Shown here: positions 1 through 4,798 of the stretch, in pieces | How the letters are laid out: each line of letters starts with the position of its first letter | How positions within the stretch are numbered: the first letter of the stretch is position 1 | Program-made: the position numbers and the translations under genes | Notes under the pieces: generated by a model | What the model saw: the letters and a program-made list of their open reading frames with translations, nothing else | The model's database searches: none | Told to the model about the DNA's origin: nothing | Origin: Streptomyces sp. NBC_01571 | GTDB taxonomy: Bacteria; Actinomycetota; Actinomycetes; Streptomycetales; Streptomycetaceae | Length of the DNA: 11,796 nucleotides | Direction: 5' to 3' | Assembly: GCF_026339875.1 (NCBI RefSeq) | Contig: NZ_JAPEPZ010000013.1 | Location: forward strand, 1 to 11,796

Positions 1-8
1 ACGACGCG

Positions 9-174
9 GTGCCGCTACGCGGCACTTCCCGCGCTCCGCGCGGAGCCGGAACTCCGTTCCGGCCAGCCCTATCGCTCCGCGATACGGCGGTCCCGGCTCC
101 CGCCGGGACCCATCCGGTACCGGCCTGCTCCGCAGTCCAGTACCGGGCCTGACGGACCCTCCGGGCCCGTCAGG
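9..174. other. Telomere-like array of seven GC-rich hairpins (putative left end of a linear replicon)
   Basis: Seven inverted repeats follow each other almost without gaps. They are 9-25 (7-bp stem, loop TAC), 29-43 (6 bp, TCC), 45-63 (8 bp, TCC), 70-84 (6 bp, TCC), 89-110 (9 bp, loop TCCC), 114-146 (7-bp outer stem, 4-bp inner stem, TCC) and 148-174 (8-bp outer stem, A/C mismatch, 3-bp inner stem, TCC). Six of the seven apices are TNC, so the complementary strand, which would be the 3' strand at a left end, carries GNA loops. GNA loops closed by C-G are known to be unusually stable and are typical of Streptomyces telomere foldbacks. Stems differ in sequence while loops are conserved, which argues for structural selection. 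The block lacks the archetypal CCCGCGGAGCGGG start, so this is either a noncanonical telomere or the window misses the last bases. Tap-like and terminal-protein-like genes in the same window support the call. A single-strand origin of a circular plasmid is the main alternative. Confidence 0.68.
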
Positions 175-549
175 AAAGACGCAGCAGCAGGGAGGGGACG
201 GCTCGCGGTGGGACCGCACGAAGACTGCGTGCGGCGCTAGTTTTTACGCTCACCCGTCGGGCCGCCCGATCCGTGATGAGGCATGCCGTCCGGCGTGTGC
301 GTCACTCTGTGAACCTGGATCGGTTCTGGGTTGATGCCGCATCACCCCTACGAGCCTGGTACGCCCGGCAACTCTGCCGCCCGAATTGCCAATATTCACT
401 TCTCTACTTTCTCTGAATCTGATGTCACGGAATCATAACGCGATCCGATTTTTCGTTTCTCGTGGAGTGTACAGGGATAGACTTACAGTGTCCGAAACGG
501 CGGCAACCGGTTCGGGCAGGTCTCTCCCAAAAACACGAAAGGCGATCTC
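175..549. other. Gene-free subtelomeric stretch and leader of the first gene
   Basis: No convincing coding region is seen. At 205-217 and 215-233 are small overlapping hairpins (5 and 6 bp). The second is followed after six bases by a T-run at 241-245, so it could stop rightward transcription. From about 385 to 480 the base composition is clearly more AT-rich than the surroundings, as expected for a promoter region. TAGACT at 478-483 resembles a -10 hexamer, but no good -35 partner stands 16-19 bp upstream. The 11-bp string CTCTCCCAAAA at 522-532 recurs at 1492-1502 before the next rightward gene. Confidence 0.4.
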
Positions 550-1050
550 ATGGCGCTCAAGGTTGTTTCCCCTGCTGAATTCGCTGAGGCACAAAAAGAG
601 GCATACGCCATCTTGTCGAATCTGTTCTCCCGGCTGACTCCTGGAGAGCACGTGGTGAGGCTCGCGGTGTGTGTCGAGGACCAGGAGCCCGCCCGCGCGA
701 CGCTGCCGGTGTCTGTGGAGGGTCGCGGCGACCTGGACGACCTGATCGCTCCTGAGCCGAAGTTCTTCGAGAACTTCGCCTTCCTGCTCGGCATCGGCCT
801 GGCACAGAAGGTGTCGTACGGCCTGATGTGCCTGCGCTCCCCGGCTGCGGCTTCCGATGGTGGCGCGCGGTACACGGGCCGTGTGTGGGACCTGGACCGT
901 GGCGCCCTCACGCCTGCTGGGGCGGAGCGTGCGGCGGAGCTGATCGGCAACTGGGAGTCGACGCGCTTCCTGGACGCGTACGGCGTCCAGACGGGCGATG
1001 AGAACGACGTCGAGGCCATCTACCCGCGCCACGTCTACACGGTCCTCTAG
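550..1050 (+). CDS. Telomere-proximal hypothetical protein, 166 aa
   Basis: I do not recognise this protein. It is the first gene next to the putative telomere and reads away from it. It starts at an ATG preceded by an AAAGG at about 7 bases, ends in TAG at 1048-1050, and has the strong G/C third-position bias of a real Streptomyces gene. The protein is soluble-looking and acidic overall, with no signal peptide, no convincing membrane helix and no obvious nucleotide-binding or HTH motif. A hydrophobic segment around residues 77-98 (FAFLLGIGLAQKVSYGLMCL) is more like a buried helix than a membrane span. The C-terminal third (from about residue 115) contains WDLDRGALTPAGAERAAELIGNW, which is helical and charged. 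A hairpin at 1059-1087, nine bases after the stop, may end its transcript. A subtelomeric plasmid-specific function is an inference from position only. Confidence 0.72.
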   Translation: MALKVVSPAEFAEAQKEAYAILSNLFSRLTPGEHVVRLAVCVEDQEPARATLPVSVEGRGDLDDLIAPEPKFFENFAFLLGIGLAQKVSYGLMCLRSPAAASDGGARYTGRVWDLDRGALTPAGAERAAELIGNWESTRFLDAYGVQTGDENDVEAIYPRHVYTVL

Positions 1051-1058
1051 AGCCACCG

Positions 1059-1282
1059 CGCGGGCCGGGATGGCGACCTGGCCCGCGAACCACCCCAGTG
1101 CCGACCGACCTGGGGGCGGGAGGTGCCCAGACCCCGGCACCTCCCGCGAACGTCCCGCGCTGCGGGGGTGCCGAGCAGTCTCGGCGCCCCCGCGCCGGTG
1201 ATCCCACCGGCGCGGCCGGAGGTCAGCAACCCACCCTCGCCGCCGGAGGCGGCCTGTTCGCGCGGGGACGCGCGCAGCGAAC
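1059..1282. repeat. Second cluster of GC-rich inverted repeats, downstream of the first gene
   Basis: At least six hairpins lie in 224 bp. They are 1059-1066/1080-1087 (8 bp, 13-nt loop), 1116-1127/1136-1147 (12 bp perfect, 8-nt loop), 1162-1174/1181-1193 (13 bp with one G-T, 6-nt loop), 1192-1200/1205-1213 (9 bp, 4-nt loop), 1239-1244/1248-1253 (6 bp, loop GGA) and 1256-1261/1277-1282 (6 bp, with an inner CGCG stem). The first could be a terminator for the 166-aa gene, but six in a row exceed what one terminator needs. Unlike the terminal array, the loops differ in length and sequence, so I do not call it a second telomere. Together with 1283-1584 this fills the gap between the two rightward genes, and no coding region is supported in it. 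Confidence 0.6.
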
Positions 1283-1418
1283 GCAGTGAGCATCGGCATC
1301 CGGAGGACGGCCGCGGACAAGAAAAGAGTTTCACGCCGGTCCGCTGCGCCCGAGGAATTCACGATGAGGGGAAGGGGGAGATTGCCGAATTCGGTTGCTG
1401 CGTCTTTTATGCGTTGGG

Positions 1419-1486
1419 GGCTGGCGGGGAATGTGCGTAGTTTTCCCGGTCGGTCGGCAAACCTGTCCGGGAATTCCCCGCCAGCC
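1419..1486. repeat. 14-bp perfect inverted repeat enclosing a nested stem, upstream of the HTH gene
   Basis: The arms 1419-1432 and 1473-1486 are perfectly complementary over 14 bp and enclose 40 bases. A second pair, TTCCCGG at 1443-1449 and CCGGGAA at 1467-1473, sits inside and shares one base with the outer arm, so inner and outer stems could compete. The element ends about 100 bp before the start at 1585. Further small symmetric sites lie nearby, namely a 10-bp palindrome CCGAATTCGG at 1385-1394 and CCTCT/AGAGG at 1491-1495/1502-1506. Possible roles are a terminator, an attenuator, or an operator for the HTH protein encoded downstream. Confidence 0.55.
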
Positions 1487-1584
1487 GTGACCTCTCCCAA
1501 AAGAGGCTTGTCTATTGTAGGTGATCTGTTCTGCGGGTGCGCTGCGCCCTGGTGCGGGTTTGTCGGATGGGAGGGCGGTTGGTG

Positions 1585-2082
1585 ATGGCTATTGAGGATG
1601 AGCGGCTGCGGCGTGTGTGGGAGGGCCGGTGGGTGGTGAGCCGGGCGTGGATCGTCGGGCATACGGGTGCGTCGGAGTCGACGGTCACCCGGTGGTACAC
1701 CGAGCGGGGCCGGCGCCCGGAGCGTCTGCGGCACCCGGAGGCGGTCTGCACGGTGGGACGGATGGTCTACTTCGACCAGCAGGCCGTGGAGGCGTTCTGG
1801 ACGGCCTGGCAGCAGGACGTCGGCACCCAGCGTCTGGGATCGGGCCGCCGTCCCGGAGACGGACAGGGAACCCGTGGCGGCGGGCCGGGTCGCGAGCAGC
1901 GCGAGCGGGCCGTGGCTGTGGCGCTGGCTGCGCTGCGCCAGGAGGGCGGCCCCCGGCGTGGGCTGGCTGCTGAACTGGCGCGTGAGCACGGAGGCGTGGC
2001 GCGCAGCTGGCAGCGCGCCGTCACCGAGGCTCTCGCGACGTTCGAGAGCGAGCAGAAGCAGGCCGGGGACGGCTCGCCCTGA
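1585..2082 (+). CDS. Helix-turn-helix DNA-binding protein, 165 aa
   Basis: The start is placed at ATG 1585 (or the adjacent GTG 1582), because GGGAGGG stands 7-10 bases upstream. Translation could extend in frame to 1537 but has no ribosome site there. Residues about 14-62 contain an HTH followed by a wing-like segment. The helix pair lies around SRAWIVGHTGASESTVTRWY, and the wing HPEAVCTVGRMVYFDQQAVE resembles MerR/excisionase-type winged helices. A Gly/Arg/Gln-rich linker (about 86-106) leads to a second helical segment, RGLAAELAREHGGVARSWQR, which could be another HTH. There is no catalytic motif and no membrane segment. It is probably a plasmid regulator, or a binder of the nearby inverted repeats or G-rich tandem repeats. 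Those roles are inferred from its position between two repeat-rich regions. Confidence 0.78.
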   Translation: MAIEDERLRRVWEGRWVVSRAWIVGHTGASESTVTRWYTERGRRPERLRHPEAVCTVGRMVYFDQQAVEAFWTAWQQDVGTQRLGSGRRPGDGQGTRGGGPGREQRERAVAVALAALRQEGGPRRGLAAELAREHGGVARSWQRAVTEALATFESEQKQAGDGSP

Positions 2083-2151
2083 CGGCTGCCCGCCTCACCG
2101 CCCCGCTGCGGGGCGCCGGCTTCCGTCCGGCGCGAGCGCGGAGGGCAGCCG
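2083..2151 (+). terminator. Branched stem-loop directly after the HTH gene stop
   Basis: CGGCTGCCC at 2083-2091 pairs perfectly with GGGCAGCCG at 2143-2151. Inside are two further hairpins, 2099-2105/2109-2115 (7 bp, loop CTG) and 2113-2119/2127-2133 (7 bp, 7-nt loop), which share three bases. The fold begins at the base after the TGA, so it would cap the 3' end of the mRNA. There is no U-run. This is common for Streptomyces terminators, but it means termination is inferred rather than shown. Confidence 0.5.
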
Positions 2152-2207
2152 CCCGACGCGCGACAGGCCACCAGGCGGCCCCAAAACCCTCGCGCCGCAC
2201 CTCCGTC

Positions 2208-2244
2208 CTGTTCTGCCCCCGCCATTTCACAGGGGGCAGTACAG
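2208..2244. terminator. 13-bp stem-loop between convergent genes, possible bidirectional terminator
   Basis: The arms 2208-2220 and 2232-2244 pair over 13 bp with one T-T mismatch, and the loop is 11 nt. It lies between the rightward HTH gene (stop 2082) and the leftward nuclease gene (stop 2402), where a two-way terminator would be expected. No U-tract is present on either strand. Confidence 0.4.
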
Positions 2245-2338
2245 GTTGGAGGTAGGTAAGAGGGTTGTCGGGAGGCATAGTTGGGCCTGGTCAAGGGGTG
2301 TGACCTGCGCGAATCGTGAGGGGGGTCACGCGTGTGCC

Positions 2339-2386
2339 GGTAGGGGACTTGGTAGGGGGATCGGTAGGGCAGCCGGTAGGGGGATC
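2339..2386. repeat. Four 12-bp G-rich tandem repeats (iteron-like)
   Basis: The units are 2339-2350 GGTAGGGGACTT, 2351-2362 GGTAGGGGGATC, 2363-2374 GGTAGGGCAGCC and 2375-2386 GGTAGGGGGATC, followed by GG. The GGTAGGG core is invariant and the second and fourth units are identical. A 9-bp inverted repeat, GGTCAAGGG at 2289-2297 and CCCTTGACC at 2392-2400, brackets the array. GTGACC/GGTCAC at 2300-2305/2324-2329 lies just outside it. Regular spacing near one helical turn suggests cooperative binding on one face of the DNA, as for a partition site, operator or origin. The four G-runs with 7-9 nt loops could also form a G-quadruplex. The 3' ends of the two neighbouring genes point at it, so it is not an ordinary promoter. 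Confidence 0.65.
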
Positions 2387-2401
2387 GGCGACCCTTGACC
2401 A

Positions 2402-2965
2402 CTACTGGCGAGCGAGCCCGGCCGGGTCGATGTCCACGCCGAAGGGGGCGTGGATGTGCGTGGTGGCGCCGGCGAGAGCGGTGACTGTTTCCACGTAGCG
2501 GCCGCCGTGGAGCTCGCTGACGATCAGGCGCGGAGCGGGTTCGAATTCCAGGCGCCAGAAGTGGGGGATCGCGGCCTCGGCGTAGAGCAGGGGCTTGACC
2601 TTGCGGTCCATCGTCTTGTTGCCGGGAGAGACGAGTTCGACCACGAGCTGGACCGCGTCGGCGTCCACGCTGACGGTGTCGTCGGCGGTGGCGCCCGCGT
2701 CGGTGACCACCAGGTCCGGCACGACCAGGCCGGACGGCAGGACGACGTTGATGGCCTCCAGGACCTCCACCGGGGCGCCGGCTGCCCGGGCGGCCGCGTC
2801 GAGGATGACGTGCAGCCGGAAGGACGCCCGCTGGTGGCGGACTCCGGGAGCGGGCGACATCACCAGGGACTCTCCCAGCAGCTCATAGCGGGTCGTGCGG
2901 TCCTCGGGCAGCGCCAGGACGTCGGCAAGAGTCCAGGGGCCGGTGTGGTCCGTGGCAACGCTCAC
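2402..2965 (-). CDS. Uma2-family PD-(D/E)XK endonuclease-like protein, 187 aa
   Basis: The protein matches the Uma2 (DUF820) family, which is common in actinobacteria and cyanobacteria and has the restriction-endonuclease fold. Visible family features are WTLADVLALP near the N-terminus, the RYELLGESLVMSPAPGVRHQ segment (residues 26-45), PDLVV with the acidic residue D84, VVELVSP with E110, then DRKVKPLLYAEAAIPHFWRLE at about 120-140. D84, E110 and a lysine (K122 or K124) would form the active site. The start is GTG 2965, chosen because GGAGGTGG lies 5-8 bases upstream; an ATG at 3034 would overlap the upstream gene and has no such site. Length is normal for the family. It is the last gene of the leftward cassette, 26 bp after the HTH/coiled-coil gene. 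The family's biological role is poorly known. A part in DNA-end processing is only suggested by context. Confidence 0.9.
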   Translation of the reverse strand: MSVATDHTGPWTLADVLALPEDRTTRYELLGESLVMSPAPGVRHQRASFRLHVILDAAARAAGAPVEVLEAINVVLPSGLVVPDLVVTDAGATADDTVSVDADAVQLVVELVSPGNKTMDRKVKPLLYAEAAIPHFWRLEFEPAPRLIVSELHGGRYVETVTALAGATTHIHAPFGVDIDPAGLARQ

Positions 2966-2991
2966 CTGCTCCACCTCCCTTGCTACGACAG

Positions 2992-3501
2992 TCACGTCCA
3001 GTGTCGCCCGCCCGCGAGGTCTTTGTCGCCCCACGATTTAGTTCGGTTCTGATTCCCAGCGGGCACTACTGTCGCTGACCGCGTCGGACCGCCAGGCCCT
3101 TCAGAGCTGGTGGGTGAAGGGAGACGCGGGGTCAGCAAAGGGAGCACGCGCCGCAGGTCGTCAATGCGTGCACCACGCTCTTCCAGAAGCGTCCGCAGGT
3201 GCTGAATCTCCAGTTCGGCGGTTCTCAGGGCCTGCTCGCAGCGCTTCGATCCACACGGCTTGTCCATCTCGGCTGTATCCGCGGATGGCGCCCGAGTGAT
3301 GGTCTCCTGCGCATCGGACGTTCGGGAAAGCGTGAATCCAGCGGCGCAAAGGTCGTCGGCAGGGACAAGCCAGCCACGCTGCTCGTCGAGGTAGGCGCCG
3401 GGGAGCGCGCCAGCCTCCCGGCGGCGCCGGATGGTCGTACGGCTCACGCCACAGGCGGCAGCGGCCTCACGCTGCGTCAAAGGCGAGTGATGAGCGCTCA
3501 T
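2992..3501 (-). CDS. Small HTH protein with C-terminal coiled coil, 169 aa
   Basis: Residues about 8-30 (TQREAAAACGVSRTTIRRRR) are a clear HTH. They are followed by a wing-like DEQRGWLVPADDL (about 39-51), as in MerR/excisionase-type plasmid proteins. After a variable linker, residues about 88-120 (CEQALRTAELEIQHLRTLLE and on) have leucine/isoleucine heptads typical of a coiled coil. The tail from 125 on is Pro/Ser/Thr-rich and looks disordered. The ATG at 3501 is chosen because GGAAGG and GGGGG precede it; the open frame continues upstream only as an out-of-frame overlap with the membrane protein gene. DNA-binding head plus coiled coil is the layout of segregation or anchoring proteins such as RacA or KfrA-like proteins, and also of some phage packaging subunits. 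With a membrane protein encoded just before it, a segregation role is possible but unproven. Confidence 0.8.
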   Translation of the reverse strand: MSAHHSPLTQREAAAACGVSRTTIRRRREAGALPGAYLDEQRGWLVPADDLCAAGFTLSRTSDAQETITRAPSADTAEMDKPCGSKRCEQALRTAELEIQHLRTLLEERGARIDDLRRVLPLLTPRLPSPTSSEGPGGPTRSATVVPAGNQNRTKSWGDKDLAGGRHWT

Positions 3502-3580
3502 GCCCCCGCATCCTTCCCGACCAGCGCCCCAATTCGTGTCCGGACGCACGGCATTCACGGCAAAGGGTTGGACCAGCCCG

Positions 3581-4117
3581 CTATGCGGTCTCGTCTTTGT
3601 TGATGCGCAGATAGCCGGTGCGGCATTCGCGGACCGCGTCATGGAGCACCTTGATGGCTTCGTTGGCTGCGGTTTTGTCCTGGCCTTGGTCCATGACGTC
3701 GAGGGCGTCGGCGGCCGCCACCCGTACGGCAAGCGGCAAGGTGTCGTGAGCGGCGCTCTTGTAGGCCACCGTGCGCCGGACGTGGCGCTCCGTCTCACTG
3801 ATGCTGGTGGGAGACAGGGGGAAGGCCACGGCCTGGTACTGCAGTGCGCCCCACAGGGCCATCTCCGCTGCTCCTTCGGCCCGGCCGTCGCCTATGACGA
3901 CGTTGTCCCAGAAGTCGTCCCGGTACAGGTCGCGCAGTCGGACCGCGATCCACGCGGGCAGTGTGAACGCCGCTGCTGCTGCCAGCAGCCCGGCCTGCGC
4001 GCCCCACCAGCCGCCGAGGCAGAAGCCCGCCCACGTGCCTCCCGCCAGCACGCAGCCGGCTATGAGCGCCATTGCCGCCCACAGCCGGGTAGTCCGCTTC
4101 ACACGCACGCCCTTCAC
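3581..4117 (-). CDS. Small membrane protein with two N-terminal transmembrane helices, up to 178 aa
   Basis: A basic N-terminus (MKGVRVKRTTR) precedes two hydrophobic stretches at about residues 13-34 and 38-58. A cytoplasmic or peripheral domain of about 120 residues follows, rich in charged helices, ending LRINKDETA. The short turn between the helices is Gly/Trp-rich (CLGGWWGAQ), so it is a hairpin membrane anchor rather than a cleaved signal peptide. Three GTG codons compete as starts: 4117, 4108 and 4102. GGAG is only next to the first, but is 8 bases from the second, so 4108 is quite possible. The first gene-length distance to its neighbour is 10 bp, so it is co-transcribed with the terminal-protein-like gene. 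I do not recognise the family. An anchor that places the plasmid or its capped ends at the membrane is a speculation from context. Confidence 0.75.
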   Translation of the reverse strand: MKGVRVKRTTRLWAAMALIAGCVLAGGTWAGFCLGGWWGAQAGLLAAAAAFTLPAWIAVRLRDLYRDDFWDNVVIGDGRAEGAAEMALWGALQYQAVAFPLSPTSISETERHVRRTVAYKSAAHDTLPLAVRVAAADALDVMDQGQDKTAANEAIKVLHDAVRECRTGYLRINKDETA

Positions 4118-4127
4118 TCCACAGGCC

Positions 4128-4700
4128 TCAGGCGGCGAAGCCGACGTTGGTCACGTATTCGTACTGGCCCCACTGGGAGCCGAGGTCGATGACCTGTTCC
4201 ACCCACGCGTCGTCCAGCTCTTGCTCCGCGCCGGCCGCCCACGCGGCGACGATGCGGTCCCAACGGCGCACGTTCATGTGGCGCATGCCCATCTCGCGCT
4301 GGCGGGGCCGGGAGACCTGGGACTGGTTGAGCGGGTGGATCTCCACCCGCGTCCCGCGGCCCTCGCGGTTGAGGCGGGCGAGCAGGTAGCGGGCGACGTT
4401 CTCGCGCCGCACCGTGCGGTAGGCGTGCTCGATCTTCTCCAGCGTCGCGCGGCGCGGCGTGACGCTGCCGTCCCGCCAGCTCTTCAGCTGGGCTTTGGTC
4501 GGGGTGAAGCCGAGGGCGGCCGCGGCGGCGCGGGCGTGGGCGGTGCGGGTCAGGTAGGTGAGGCGGGCGGCGAGGCCGCGTCGGGCGGTGATCGGGGTGG
4601 CGATGTAGCCGGCGAGGTTGTCGAGCTGGTGGGCGACGGCCTCGTGGCCCTTGACGCCGCGGGCCCCGTATTTCCCGAACTCGATGTTGCGCTCAGGCAT
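4128..4700 (-). CDS. HTH protein in the tpg position: candidate telomere terminal protein, 190 aa
   Basis: The order Tap-like gene then a 190-aa HTH gene on the same strand reproduces the tap-tpg order of Streptomyces linear replicons. There Tpg (about 185 aa) is covalently attached to the 5' ends and primes end patching. Residues 40-58 (RRGLAARLTYLTRT) lead into an HTH at about 55-85 with AALGFTPTKAQLKSWRDGS. A basic segment (TVRRENVARYLLARLNREG) follows, then GRGTRVEIHPLNQSQ (115-128) and RRWDRIVAAWA (145-155). Tpg as I remember it shares the N-terminal plan (leader, LRYL, HTH, basic region) but not this C-terminal half. It is therefore a diverged or alternative terminal protein, or simply a regulator of the cassette. 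Candidate acceptor residues for DNA linkage (Ser, Thr, Tyr) cannot be chosen from sequence alone. ATG 4700 has GGAG close upstream; the 98-bp gap to the previous gene holds a 7-bp inverted repeat (4757-4763/4782-4788). Confidence 0.6.
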   Translation of the reverse strand: MPERNIEFGKYGARGVKGHEAVAHQLDNLAGYIATPITARRGLAARLTYLTRTAHARAAAAALGFTPTKAQLKSWRDGSVTPRRATLEKIEHAYRTVRRENVARYLLARLNREGRGTRVEIHPLNQSQVSRPRQREMGMRHMNVRRWDRIVAAWAAGAEQELDDAWVEQVIDLGSQWGQYEYVTNVGFAA

Positions 4701-4798
4701 GGTCTCCGGTCCTCAAAGTCTGTGGATCACTGTACGGGCTTGTGGGGGCCGATGGGCCGCCCTGGCGGGGGAATTGACGCTAGGGCGGGTGATCGGCT

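Noticed and set aside
1059..1282. Reading the second hairpin cluster as another telomere
   Set aside because: Loops differ in size and sequence, the cluster is internal and the conserved TNC/GNA apex pattern is absent.
1286..1585. Possible 99-aa rightward gene between the hairpin cluster and the HTH gene
   Set aside because: It runs straight through the 14-bp inverted repeat, has poor codon bias and no convincing ribosome site.
433..1989. Open frame of 518 codons on the minus strand across the first two rightward genes
   Set aside because: It is antisense to two genes with better codon bias and ribosome sites, and crosses the hairpin clusters. The peptide is Arg/Pro/Ala-rich without a fold, typical of GC-rich shadows.
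2339..2386. Short regular repeats as a CRISPR array
   Set aside because: The 12-bp units are directly abutting without spacers, and no cas gene is present.
3502..3798. A 99-residue N-terminal extension of the HTH/coiled-coil protein
   Set aside because: The extension overlaps the membrane protein gene out of frame and is Arg/Pro/Ser/Thr-rich. The ATG at 3501 has ribosome-site sequences.
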